64,000 nucleotides of DNA from the NCBI GenBank assembly GCA_017609645.1, contig JAFCDQ010000001.1, forward strand, positions 372,001 to 436,000, written 5' to 3'. Of the stretch, positions 49,135 through 57,381 are shown piece after piece. A program made the translations under genes and the position numbers. The stretch's first letter is position 1. The number at the start of each line of letters is the position of its first letter. A model generated the notes under the pieces. The model searched no databases and was not told the origin of the DNA. It saw nothing but the letters and a program-made list of their open reading frames with translations. The DNA comes from Candidatus Woesearchaeota archaeon. GTDB lineage: Archaea > Nanobdellota > Nanobdellia > Woesearchaeales > ARS49.

Positions 49135-49854
49135 TTATTCTTCATCAACTTTACAAGTGCCGCCAAATACTTTAATCTCTTCAACCCACATAGTTCCTTT
49201 AGCAGCATTAATTCTTTTTTCAGGCTCTAACTCATAGGATTCATTATCAACATTAATCTTAATAATGCCGTCTGACAAGATACTGTCAAGCATTATAAAA
49301 AATTCACCTTCAGGAGTTACAATATTCTCGTTAATTCTCAAATCTTTCAACATCCTGCAAAGCCTTTTATTAGGATATTGAAAACAAACACGGACTGCCC
49401 AAGCAGTTTCAACACACTTGCTATATCTATCACAATCACCCTGATGACAACAGCTGCCGCCACTTAAACATTTTTTTTGCTCATCACAATAAAAAAAGCT
49501 TTCTTCACAAATACATTTTTCCTGCTCTTCATCAAAAATCTCATGATACTCGCAAATTTCACTGCTTGTGCATTTAAAATCAAGACAATGCTCATTACTT
49601 TCACAATCATCATCTTCGCAACAACCAGAGAGAATGCATTTATCCGCGCAAACTTGGCCTTTGCAAACACACTCACCTTCTTCGCAAATATAACCATTAG
49701 TACAAATAACTTTATCACAAGATTTTTCCTCATCAACAAAATCTTTATTATCAACATTAACAACAGTATCTCCTGTGATTTTCTGAGCAACAATTTCATT
49801 ACTGCTAGAACAAGCAATTAAGAATACCATTAAAAAGGCAAATAACCATTTCAT
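49135..49854 (-). CDS. Cys-rich lipoprotein
   Basis: 239 residues. Signal peptide with lipobox Leu-Ile-Ala-Cys (Cys 15). Residues 45-155 hold about 22 Cys in EGF/Dickkopf-like spacing, including Cys-Cys-Glu-Asp-Asp-Asp-Cys and Cys-Cys-His-Gln-Gly-Asp-Cys, implying many disulfides outside the cell. The last 80 residues are a beta-rich domain. Probably a surface-binding protein; no partner is evident. Confidence 0.7.
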   Translation of the reverse strand: MKWLFAFLMVFLIACSSSNEIVAQKITGDTVVNVDNKDFVDEEKSCDKVICTNGYICEEGECVCKGQVCADKCILSGCCEDDDCESNEHCLDFKCTSSEICEYHEIFDEEQEKCICEESFFYCDEQKKCLSGGSCCHQGDCDRYSKCVETAWAVRVCFQYPNKRLCRMLKDLRINENIVTPEGEFFIMLDSILSDGIIKINVDNESYELEPEKRINAAKGTMWVEEIKVFGGTCKVDEE

Positions 49855-49881
49855 AATGAGACTACTCGAGAATAGTTGTAT

Positions 49882-50652
49882 TTAAACCTTTCGCACTTTA
49901 AACATTCTGCATAACTCATTATGAGCTGCTTTATTACTGGCAATATAATTTTCACAAGACCATTTTTTGCTGCCATATTCAATTACTTTGCCGCCTGCTT
50001 CTTCAATCAATAAAAAACCAGCAATATTGCCAAAAGGATCAAATTTACCTTTAGTTTTTACTCTCGCAGTTAGCCTACCGCAAGCAACATAAGCTAGTTC
50101 AACACCAGAACAGCCAAAATATCTAGTAATTTCATAACGAATTTTTTTACCTATCCTTTTCCAATTTTCAGGATTGCCGCAAATAAAAATATTGTTCTTA
50201 CCTTTGTTCTTATTGACATGAATTCTTTTACCATTCAAAAAAGCACCTTTTCCTTTGATAGTATGAAAAAATTCATTTAATTTAGGAAGGTAAATTACGC
50301 CAATTACTGGTTTATTTTTATAAAGAACTGCAATTGACAATCCAAACATAGGAATATTATGAGCATAATTCAAAGTGCCGTCAAGAGGGTCAATAACCCA
50401 AATATAATCACTTTTGTGTTTTTCAAATTCACTTTCCTCAGCAAGAAAAGAATGATTAGGAAATTTCTTTTTAATAATTTTTTTGATTAATTTTTCAGAT
50501 TGAATGTCTACATTCAATGCATAATCCCATTTATTTTTCATCACTTTAATCTTAGCAGATTTTTGTTTGCTCAATAAAAGCTTAGCAGCAGCCTTAGTAG
50601 CAGAAAAAGCTACTTTTAGAAGAGCTTGCTTACTTACCTCTTTTTTAGTCAT
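49882..50652 (-). CDS. Inositol monophosphatase/FBPase-family phosphatase
   Basis: 256 residues from ATG 50652, which is leaderless relative to the TTTAAA at 50674. The metal site Trp-Val-Ile-Asp-Pro-Leu-Asp-Gly-Thr-Leu-Asn (about 85-95) and Glu-Glu-Ser (about 72) are clear; the second motif reads Phe-Asp-Pro-Phe-Gly-Asn-Ile-Ala-Gly rather than Trp-Asp-x-Ala-Ala-Gly. In archaea such enzymes act on inositol 1-phosphate, fructose 1,6-bisphosphate or PAP. Divergent from uS15. Confidence 0.87.
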   Translation of the reverse strand: MTKKEVSKQALLKVAFSATKAAAKLLLSKQKSAKIKVMKNKWDYALNVDIQSEKLIKKIIKKKFPNHSFLAEESEFEKHKSDYIWVIDPLDGTLNYAHNIPMFGLSIAVLYKNKPVIGVIYLPKLNEFFHTIKGKGAFLNGKRIHVNKNKGKNNIFICGNPENWKRIGKKIRYEITRYFGCSGVELAYVACGRLTARVKTKGKFDPFGNIAGFLLIEEAGGKVIEYGSKKWSCENYIASNKAAHNELCRMFKVRKV

Positions 50653-50671
50653 ATAGACTATATAGACCAAA

Positions 50672-50682
50672 ACATTTAAAAA
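50672..50682. promoter_or_regulatory. Shared TATA for the phosphatase and uS15 genes
   Basis: The near-palindrome CATTTAAAAAC lies about 26 bases before the phosphatase ATG on the minus strand and about 27 before the expected uS15 transcript start on the plus strand. It may drive both directions. Confidence 0.45.
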
Positions 50683-50703
50683 CTATTCGTTGATTTTATG
50701 ATT

Positions 50704-50763
50704 GTTCAAGAGACGAATCGGTGAAAGCTTGTTCGAACTGGCGATCAAAACTGATTCTTGAAC
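50704..50763 (+). promoter_or_regulatory. Structured 5' leader of the uS15 gene
   Basis: GTTCAAGA (50704-50711) pairs with TCTTGAAC (50756-50763), closing a 44-base internal region that contains the palindrome GTTCGAAC and an alternative GAATC/GATTC pairing. The stem ends one base before the GAGGT ribosome-binding site (50765-50769). This is the position expected for an autoregulatory element. In bacteria S15 represses its own message through leader structures; whether the archaeal one does is inference. Confidence 0.5.
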
Positions 50764-50777
50764 AGAGGTATACAACA

Positions 50778-51233
50778 ATGGCAAGAATGCATTCAAGAGC
50801 AAGAGGAAAAGCAGGCTCTCACAAACCATTAGAACCAAAAAAACCAACTTGGGTAAGATACGGCGCAAAAGAAGTAGAGATGCTTATTGCAAAACTAGCA
50901 AAAGAAGAAATGAGCACAAGTGAAATAGGAATCACATTAAGAGACAGTTATGGAATTCCTCAGGTTAAACAAATCACAGGCAAAAAAATACAAAAAATTC
51001 TTCAAGAGAAAAAATTATTAGCAGATTTGCCAGAAGATCTAAAGAACTTGATCACAAGAGCAATAATCATAAGAAAACATATGGAAAATAACAAACATGA
51101 TATGACTGCAAAAAGAGGCGTGCAGTTAACAGAGGCAAAAATTAACAGACTTGTAAAATATTACAAAGCAAACAAAAAATTACCTGTAGACTGGAAATAC
51201 AAACCAGAAACAGCAAGAATGTTGATTGGTTAA
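50778..51233 (+). CDS. rpsO: Ribosomal protein uS15
   Basis: 151 residues from ATG 50778 with Met-Ala-Arg-Met-His-Ser-Arg-Ala-Arg-Gly, the universal archaeal/eukaryotic start; the frame's extension upstream is the leader, not protein. Leu-Thr-Glu-Ala-Lys-Ile-Asn-Arg-Leu-Val-Lys-Tyr-Tyr near the end is the 16S rRNA-binding helix. It binds the central domain of 16S rRNA early in assembly. Confidence 0.97.
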   Translation: MARMHSRARGKAGSHKPLEPKKPTWVRYGAKEVEMLIAKLAKEEMSTSEIGITLRDSYGIPQVKQITGKKIQKILQEKKLLADLPEDLKNLITRAIIIRKHMENNKHDMTAKRGVQLTEAKINRLVKYYKANKKLPVDWKYKPETARMLIG

Positions 51234-51255
51234 ATTTTTTTCTTTTTAATTTAAA

Positions 51256-51331
51256 AAATAGTTGCCAAGGGCAAGTATTAATCTCGAAGTGTTTGTTAAA
51301 ATATAGGCGTCAAGGACGCGTATTAATGTTG
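51256..51331 (+). repeat. Covarying hairpin repeat, locus 3 (two copies)
   Basis: Copy g, 51256-51286: AAATAG, arm TTGC, CAAGG, arm GCAA, GTATTAATC, TCG. Copy h, 51301-51331: ATATAG, arm GCGT, CAAGG, arm ACGC, GTATTAATG, TTG. They start 45 bases apart in the gap between convergent uS15 and an unknown gene. Copy g has the same arms as copy a at 14.9 kb, and both loci share the order of a TTGC copy followed by a GCG-type copy. Confidence 0.85.
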
Positions 51332-51358
51332 TTAAATAAAAAATTAGAAAAAAAATAT

Positions 51359-51757
51359 TTATTTTGGAAGTAGTGCTTCTAATTCTGCTAACTTTTCTTT
51401 TATCGCTGTTTTTTTATTAGCCAGTGCTCCTTTTACAGTAAGTTCAAAATCTTCTTTACTTGCACCACCAGGTATTGCTGATAAGTTTACACTTTTTAAA
51501 TCACTGTCGGTCTTTTCGATAGCTTTTGTTAGCAGTTCATGAGCATGGTCATAAGGTATAACAAAAAGATAAGGCGCACCAGCTCCAACATATACTATAT
51601 GCTCGTCATTAGTCATGCCAACAAATTCATGAATTTCGCTTGTCATTGACTGGTTTATCATGCCTGGTTTACGATTATATGGTTTTATTGCTTCCTCAGC
51701 TTGTTTAGCATTCATAGTTGGAAGTTCTTCTTTTAGATCTTCATAATTATTTTTCAT
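51359..51757 (-). CDS. Hypothetical soluble protein
   Basis: 132 residues. A central beta-rich part (about 45-70, 'Gly-Met-Thr-Asn-Asp-Glu-His-Ile-Val-Tyr-Val-Gly-Ala-Gly-Ala-Pro') sits between charged helices. It lies 22 bases downstream of the winged-helix gene and may be its co-expressed partner. No family recognised. Confidence 0.55.
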   Translation of the reverse strand: MKNNYEDLKEELPTMNAKQAEEAIKPYNRKPGMINQSMTSEIHEFVGMTNDEHIVYVGAGAPYLFVIPYDHAHELLTKAIEKTDSDLKSVNLSAIPGGASKEDFELTVKGALANKKTAIKEKLAELEALLPK

Positions 51758-51779
51758 TTTTTTAAATTAAAAGAAAAAA

Positions 51780-52055
51780 TTAAAGAGCGCCTCTAACACA
51801 ATCAATTGCATTAGCCACGTCTTCTCCTTTTTGAGTTAGAGTAAGAAGTTTTAATCTTCCTTGTTTATCAAAATCAATCAGGCCTTCTCTTTGCATTTCT
51901 TGAAGAATCTTAACAACATGTGAATAAGTGCAGTCAACATTCTTAGCTAAAGAACTAGCATAAACTTCTGATTTGGCATTTCTTAACTCGACCAACATCA
52001 TAGCTGGTTTTTCACGAAATAAAATTTTGAAAATTTTCTTATTTTTTAGTCCCAC
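51780..52055 (-). CDS. Small winged helix-turn-helix regulator
   Basis: 91 residues from GTG 52055, chosen because a GGGGGG run lies seven bases before it; a TTG at 52070 is the alternative. Ala-Ser-Ser-Leu-Ala-Lys-Asn-Val-Asp-Cys-Thr-Tyr-Ser-His-Val-Val-Lys-Ile-Leu is the recognition region of a MarR/ArsR-like domain, followed by a wing (Gly-Arg-Leu-Lys-Leu-Leu-Thr-Leu-Thr). No sensor domain. Divergent from the XPD helicase gene. Confidence 0.75.
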   Translation of the reverse strand: MGLKNKKIFKILFREKPAMMLVELRNAKSEVYASSLAKNVDCTYSHVVKILQEMQREGLIDFDKQGRLKLLTLTQKGEDVANAIDCVRGAL

Positions 52056-52212
52056 TGTAGATCCCCCCAATTAATGTGATAAAACGATTGTATTTCAATA
52101 TATATTTAAATGTTTCGTTAGTGTCTTCACTGTCCAAAACTAAAAAAAGCCAAAAATCGTTACAAGACTGCGATAAAAAACTATAAAAACTAGACCTTAC
52201 TTTTAGAAAAAG

Positions 52213-54000
52213 ATGCAATTTCCATACGATAAAAAGAGGCCAGTGCAAGAAGATATGATAAAACAAGTAGAAACCTCATTAAAAAACAAAAAATTCATGC
52301 TAATACACGCGCCAACAGGATTAGGCAAAACAGCTGCTTCTTTAATGCCTGCATTGAATTATGCTATTGAGAATAACAAAACAATATTTTTCTTGACTTC
52401 TAGGCATACGCAGCAAAAAATAGTTTTTGAAACAATACACAAAATAAATGAAAAAAATGATTCTGAGATTCAAGTTGTTGGCGTAATAGGGAAAAAAAAC
52501 ATGTGCTCTCAGCAAAATGTAGAACAATTAAACTCAGGAGATTTTGCAGAATACTGCAAAGCACTGACTTCGGATAAACTCTGCACGTTTTATGAAAACA
52601 GCAGGAAAAAAGCAATACTAGAATTAGTAACGCAACAAGTTAAGAATAAAACACCGGAAGAATTAATTAAAGTCTGCAAAACCCATTATTTATGCCCTTA
52701 TGAAATTACTATGCAGCTTGCTAGAACTGCTAAATTAGTTATATCAGATTATTATTATTTATTCAATCCATTTATCAGGCAAACTTTTTTCTCAAAAATA
52801 AACAAAGAACTGAAAGATGCAGTAGTAATAATAGATGAAGCGCATAATTTAGCAGGAAGACTGCGTAAGTTGTGGAGCACGCAATTATCTAATAAAATCT
52901 TAGTTATTGCTTTGAAAGAAGCAAAAAAATACAATCAGCAGCATTTAATTCCTTACATACAAACATTGATTGAAGATTTGAATAAAATATCAGACGAATT
53001 TATTCGAGATGGCGAAAGAATGGCCAAAAGATCTGAAATCAGCTTAAGTGATAAAAAAGATATTGCGGAAGAATTTGAAGAAGCAGCTAAGATTGTTTTA
53101 GAAGATCAAAAAAGAAGCGCATTTAATGCCATTGCTAGTTTTCTTAATACCTGGGAGCAAGAAATTGGATATTCCCGCATTTTAAGAAAAGAAGGAGACT
53201 TTGTAATTTTGAAACACAATTGTATTGATGCAGCTATCTTAACAAAAGATGTGTTTGAAGAAGCTAATTCAGTTCTTGCAATGTCAGGCACGTTATTACC
53301 ATTAGAAATGTATGCAGACTTGTTAGGGTTTCCAAGAGATACTGTGAAAGAAAATTATCCCTGCATATTTCCTGACGAGAACAGACTTGCTTTAGTTGTG
53401 CCAAAAACAACAACAAAATATGCAAAAAGAAGTGAAGAACAGTATAAGAACATAGCAAAAGCCGCAGCAATGATAGCAAATTCTATTCCTGGAAATGTCG
53501 CAATATTTTTTCCAAGCTATAGACTAAGAGATTCTGTGTTAAAATATTTTGAATCAGAATATGAAAATAATATATTTTTAGAACAAAGCGGCATGTCAAA
53601 AGAAGAAAAAGAAAAATTGCTTTCTAAGTTTAAAATTTCTCACGGCGCGTTACTAGGAGTTGCAGCAGGAAGTTTTGGAGAAGGTATTGATATGCCGGGA
53701 ATATTAAAAGGCGTTATTGTAGTAGGACTGCCTCTAGAAAAGCCTAACTTAGAAACACAACAAAAAATACAATATTATGAAGACAAATTTAAGAAAGGAT
53801 GGGATTACGGCTATGTTCTGCCTGCAATAACAACATGTTTTCAAAATGTTGGCAGATGTATTAGAACTGAAAGAGATAAAGGGGTTTTAGTTTTTTTAGA
53901 TGAAAGATTTAGCTGGCCAATGTATGCTAAGTCTTTCCCAAAAGACTGGAAAGTTCAAATTTCAGTAAATCCTGTTGCATTGATAGAAGAATTCTTTTGA
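52213..54000 (+). CDS. XPD/Rad3-type iron-sulfur DNA helicase
   Basis: 595 residues. Superfamily 2 helicase with Walker A Ala-Pro-Thr-Gly-Leu-Gly-Lys-Thr (about 35-42) and Walker B Ile-Asp-Glu-Ala-His (about 210-214). Four Cys between them (near 98, 116, 125 and 157, the last in Leu-Cys-Pro-Tyr) are placed as in the XPD 4Fe-4S domain. The C-terminal motifs V and VI (Gly-Glu-Gly-Ile-Asp; Gln-Asn-Val-Gly-Arg-Cys-Ile-Arg) are intact. It unwinds DNA 5' to 3', probably in repair. Confidence 0.92.
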   Translation: MQFPYDKKRPVQEDMIKQVETSLKNKKFMLIHAPTGLGKTAASLMPALNYAIENNKTIFFLTSRHTQQKIVFETIHKINEKNDSEIQVVGVIGKKNMCSQQNVEQLNSGDFAEYCKALTSDKLCTFYENSRKKAILELVTQQVKNKTPEELIKVCKTHYLCPYEITMQLARTAKLVISDYYYLFNPFIRQTFFSKINKELKDAVVIIDEAHNLAGRLRKLWSTQLSNKILVIALKEAKKYNQQHLIPYIQTLIEDLNKISDEFIRDGERMAKRSEISLSDKKDIAEEFEEAAKIVLEDQKRSAFNAIASFLNTWEQEIGYSRILRKEGDFVILKHNCIDAAILTKDVFEEANSVLAMSGTLLPLEMYADLLGFPRDTVKENYPCIFPDENRLALVVPKTTTKYAKRSEEQYKNIAKAAAMIANSIPGNVAIFFPSYRLRDSVLKYFESEYENNIFLEQSGMSKEEKEKLLSKFKISHGALLGVAAGSFGEGIDMPGILKGVIVVGLPLEKPNLETQQKIQYYEDKFKKGWDYGYVLPAITTCFQNVGRCIRTERDKGVLVFLDERFSWPMYAKSFPKDWKVQISVNPVALIEEFF

Positions 54001-54053
54001 AGTGGCATAAATTTTATAAATGAGGAAGATTATAATATAACAAAGGTGAAAAA

Positions 54054-54965
54054 ATGAAAAAAAGAGAGTCTGTATATGTTAGAATTATCGCATTTGCAGC
54101 AGATATGAACAAAAGATTCAAAAAATTAGAACTTTTATTTCAAAATCTAGAATTACACCCTTTAGCGCAAACAGAAAAAGAAATTAAGTTTACACTAGAC
54201 ACTTACTTAGAAATAAAAAAACAAATAAAACGTCTTCTTGGACATAAAAAATCCATAGCAAAAATTGCAGCAAAAGAGCCAAAAATGTTAACAAGTATTG
54301 TAAGATATCTTAACAAACTCGCAGATGTTGAAAAATTAATTTTACAAGCCATACCTATAGTTAAAAAAGAACTTTCTGCTTTTCGAGCAAAAAATGATGA
54401 AGATTTTAAAAGATACCTGCATGATGAACAAATAATCAGACACCAAATCCAATTAACTTTAGCTAAAAATATACCTAAAGCACAAGGCAAGTCATTAATA
54501 TATACAATAAAAATTTTCATAGCAATTATTATAGCAGCAATTTCTGCCAGCTGTGCTCAAATAGAAAAAGCAGAACCAAGAAAAACTCAAGAAAAAGTTA
54601 ACGTAGCTAAAATTTTAGAAGAACAAAAAATTGCAAGCTGGAAAGAAGTAGGATTTCCAGATACTCATGCAGTTGAATTATTTAAAGAAAGAGGAGGAAC
54701 TTTAAAAAAAGCAAAAAAACTTTACAAAGCAGGCATGAGACGTTGGGATTTTATAACCAAAGTAGTTGAGATAAAACCAGAGTTAAGTTCTGAAGATCTA
54801 AAAATCATTAAACGCTTGAAAGAGTTAAGAATGGAAGATATAGTTGTTAGTATTGCATTAAGAAATGGTTTTACCTTAAAACAACTGAACTTTTATCTTA
54901 GAATTGGGGTAAGTAAAGCGCAATTAATTTCAGTGATTCAAAAAGGACACTTACCTAAAAAATAA
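54054..54965 (+). CDS. Helical protein with internal membrane segment, unknown
   Basis: 303 residues, AAAGGTG ribosome-binding site. A charged helical N-terminal domain (1-140), one membrane helix (about 148-164) ending in Ser-Ala-Ser-Cys that resembles a lipobox but is far from the N-terminus, then a helical domain of 130 residues with two repeat-like units ('Ala-Val-Glu-Leu-Phe-Lys-Glu-Arg-Gly' and 'Ile-Val-Val-Ser-Ile-Ala-Leu-Arg-Asn-Gly'). The build recalls the 9843 fusion and the 2031 lipoprotein, but I cannot name it. Confidence 0.55.
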   Translation: MKKRESVYVRIIAFAADMNKRFKKLELLFQNLELHPLAQTEKEIKFTLDTYLEIKKQIKRLLGHKKSIAKIAAKEPKMLTSIVRYLNKLADVEKLILQAIPIVKKELSAFRAKNDEDFKRYLHDEQIIRHQIQLTLAKNIPKAQGKSLIYTIKIFIAIIIAAISASCAQIEKAEPRKTQEKVNVAKILEEQKIASWKEVGFPDTHAVELFKERGGTLKKAKKLYKAGMRRWDFITKVVEIKPELSSEDLKIIKRLKELRMEDIVVSIALRNGFTLKQLNFYLRIGVSKAQLISVIQKGHLPKK

Positions 54966-54999
54966 TTCTATTTCTTTTTTTATTATATTAGAAAAGGGT

Positions 55000-55105
55000 G
55001 ACAGCTTGCCTACTTTCCCTCGAAACGAAGTACAGGTAAGCACGGAAGGCGGTTTAACTTCCAGGTTCGAATGGGACTGGGTGGAACCCACCTCCTATGG
55101 CCGTC
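55000..55105 (-). rRNA. 5S ribosomal RNA
   Basis: Read on the minus strand, GACGGCCATAGGAGG starts the molecule and AAGCTGTC ends helix I (GACGGC/GCTGTC). The interior has CCCATTCGAAC, then TGGAAGTTAAACC, the conserved loop B/C segment of 5S rRNA. Ends may differ by a few bases. No 16S or 23S gene is next to it, so it is a solitary 5S gene. Confidence 0.9.
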
Positions 55106-55128
55106 TGAAATGATAGAATCTGCGTGTT

Positions 55129-55138
55129 TATTTATAAG
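55129..55138 (-). promoter_or_regulatory. TATA box for the 5S rRNA gene
   Basis: On the minus strand GCTTATAAATA is centred about 28 bases before the 5S start, showing that the 5S gene has its own promoter. Confidence 0.6.
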
Positions 55139-55150
55139 CTTTTTGGTGAA

Positions 55151-56413
55151 TTATTCATATCTCAAGGCATCAACTGGCTTTAATTTAGAAGCTCTATAAG
55201 CAGGAATCGCACCTGCAATCATGCCAATAAAAATAGAAAACAGAAAAGCAAATACTAATAGTTCAACAGAAAGAGCCGTTGTTCCAAGCATACGGCCCAT
55301 CATGCCGCCGCCTGTTGCTCCACCAGAAGCTAAAATCCCTATATAACCCGAAGCAACAGAACCAACAACAACGCCGCCAATACCTCCGACAAGACCGATC
55401 ATGCCCGCATTCATCAAGAAAATCATCATAATATCAATATTTTTTGCACCAATAGCTTTCATCACACCAATTTCTTTTGTTTTCTCAAGAACAGAAGTAA
55501 ACATAGTATTAGAAATTCCAACTGCGCCAACAACTAAAGAAATAGCAGCAATAGCGCCTAAGAAAATAGCCATAGTATTCAAAGTTTCAGAAATATTCTG
55601 CTGCATTTCTTTCATAGAAGAAACTGAAAAATCTTTTTTGTCTTCACGCAGAATTCCTCTTGCCATCATTAATTTTTTTTCTATTTTTTCTATTGTTTCA
55701 TCTACTAAGTCCAAATCTTCAACTTTTACTGTAATTACACCAAATTCTTTTTCACCAACATCTTCTAAAACAACTCTTGCAGCTTCAATAGGAATAATAA
55801 CTGCATTATCGTCCTCACCTTCTTTTAAAATGCCCACTACTTTGAAAATCCTGCCTTCAATTGTAACTTGCCTGTTAATCTGGACAGGTTTATCAAAAAA
55901 TTCATTTGCTCTTCTATAACCCAACACAACAGCATACTTATCTCCTTTAATCAAATATCTGCCTGACTCAAGTTTATCAGAAATCATGTTTCTCCAAACT
56001 GCTGTATCAACACCTTTAACTGAAACCTCTCCGCTACGCGCTAAATATTTCATCTCACCCCTGGCTGAAACAGTTCCCATAACATACTTTACATTCGGAA
56101 TATTTTTTAATACAATAATATCTTTAATCGTTAAATTTTTCTGCTTTGTAGAACTTCTTTCATTTTCTTGGCCACCAGGTCTATGCATACCTCTAAATCC
56201 CATAGCTCTAGAAAAACCCGGACTTACTGTAATTATATCTGCATCAAAACTAGCAAAACGCTCTTCTATACTTTGCTGCGCACCTTGACTAACTGAAATT
56301 ATTGAAACTACAGCAGCAATTCCTATCACAATACCAATAATAGTCAGCCAGCTTCTTAACTTACTGTGAGCCAGCATATTCCATGCTAGCTGCAATGATT
56401 TACGAAGTCTCAT
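55151..56413 (-). CDS. MacB/FtsX-type ABC transporter permease
   Basis: 420 residues: one N-terminal membrane helix (about 21-43), an outer MacB-like domain (about 45-270) and three C-terminal helices with the FtsX core (Glu-Ile-Gly-Val-Met-Lys-Ala-Ile-Gly-Ala near 315-324). A Gly/Met-rich loop (Gly-Gly-Gly-Met-Met-Gly) lies between the last helices. These permeases move or release envelope molecules rather than import. Its ATPase and an outer accessory protein are just upstream. Confidence 0.88.
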   Translation of the reverse strand: MRLRKSLQLAWNMLAHSKLRSWLTIIGIVIGIAAVVSIISVSQGAQQSIEERFASFDADIITVSPGFSRAMGFRGMHRPGGQENERSSTKQKNLTIKDIIVLKNIPNVKYVMGTVSARGEMKYLARSGEVSVKGVDTAVWRNMISDKLESGRYLIKGDKYAVVLGYRRANEFFDKPVQINRQVTIEGRIFKVVGILKEGEDDNAVIIPIEAARVVLEDVGEKEFGVITVKVEDLDLVDETIEKIEKKLMMARGILREDKKDFSVSSMKEMQQNISETLNTMAIFLGAIAAISLVVGAVGISNTMFTSVLEKTKEIGVMKAIGAKNIDIMMIFLMNAGMIGLVGGIGGVVVGSVASGYIGILASGGATGGGMMGRMLGTTALSVELLVFAFLFSIFIGMIAGAIPAYRASKLKPVDALRYE

Positions 56414-57381
56414 TTCTTTTTTCTCTTTTTGCTTTCTTTTATTTTCTTAGATATTTTCCAGCCAACAAACAACACAATAATAATAATTGCCCAGAACCAC
56501 CATTCTTGATAAATCTCTTTTTGCTGCGGCATAGAACCAAAACGACCCATTCTTTCAGACATGCCTTCAGGCATTTTTCCATTGGTTGGCATCTTGCCTG
56601 TCATAGCAGCGCCTGCTTCAAAAATAATTCCTTTCAGCAAACTTCTACGCTCGCCAATATTATCTGTGTAATCAATTTGAATCTGCAAAAGCTTTTTACC
56701 ACGTGCTTTAGGCTTTAACTCAAAACTAACTAAAGTATAATCACCATCTTCTAAATTGCCAACCATCTGACCAGACGTGCCTATAACTTCAAAGAAGTCC
56801 TGCTCAGGAATTTTAACAATAACAGAACTGGCGACATTCTTACCTGTATTAGCAATAGCAACAGAAACCTCATTATCAGTTGATTCCTGCACAACAAGAT
56901 CAAAATCAGTCTGAGCATCTTCTACTGATATATCAAAAGTTTTATACAACCAAGAATCACTGCCATCTTCGTTATATCTTAAGTTAATTTCATTAGTGCC
57001 TTCTGTCGCATCTTTATCAACTTTAATCTTGTATTCCAGCACAACAATATTATCATCATCGACTTTTCCATAACCAATTTTTCCAAGAGACTTGATTGCA
57101 TCTTCTTTAGAATCTAAACTAAAGGGGAATTTTTCAACTAATTCAAAAGTCGCATCCCTAGTGTAACCTGTACCTAAATTTTCAACTTTAATCCACAAAG
57201 TAAAATACTCACCAGGATTTACAGGATAAGGCTCGTACCTTAAATTTTTAACCTGCAAATTAGCTGCTTTAGAACTGCTATATGCAGGGAATGTGCTGAA
57301 TTCAGTTTCGTAAACTTCAGCGCCAACAAAAGTTGTTAACAGTAACAAAACAAACAAACCAACTAAAATATTTTTTTTCAT
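56410..57381 (-). CDS. Secreted accessory protein with CARDB-like domains and C-terminal anchor
   Basis: 323 residues. Signal peptide (1-21), two beta-sandwich domains resembling CARDB/NEW3 folds (about 40-150 and 155-250), a Met/Gly-rich linker, and a membrane helix (about 297-313) followed by a Lys tail. It overlaps the permease start and the ATPase stop by four bases each, so it is the third component of this transporter, taking the place of a MacA-like adaptor. Confidence 0.75.
   Translation of the reverse strand: MKKNILVGLFVLLLLTTFVGAEVYETEFSTFPAYSSSKAANLQVKNLRYEPYPVNPGEYFTLWIKVENLGTGYTRDATFELVEKFPFSLDSKEDAIKSLGKIGYGKVDDDNIVVLEYKIKVDKDATEGTNEINLRYNEDGSDSWLYKTFDISVEDAQTDFDLVVQESTDNEVSVAIANTGKNVASSVIVKIPEQDFFEVIGTSGQMVGNLEDGDYTLVSFELKPKARGKKLLQIQIDYTDNIGERRSLLKGIIFEAGAAMTGKMPTNGKMPEGMSERMGRFGSMPQQKEIYQEWWFWAIIIIVLFVGWKISKKIKESKKRKKK

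Noticed and set aside
50704-50763. Box C/D guide RNA in the uS15 leader
   Set aside because: A CTGA-like D box and a terminal stem exist, but no RTGATGA C box or D'/C' pair is present at the right places.
54534-54555. Lipobox of the 303-residue protein
   Set aside because: Ser-Ala-Ser-Cys follows a membrane helix, but about 165 residues from the N-terminus, so lipoprotein processing is unlikely.
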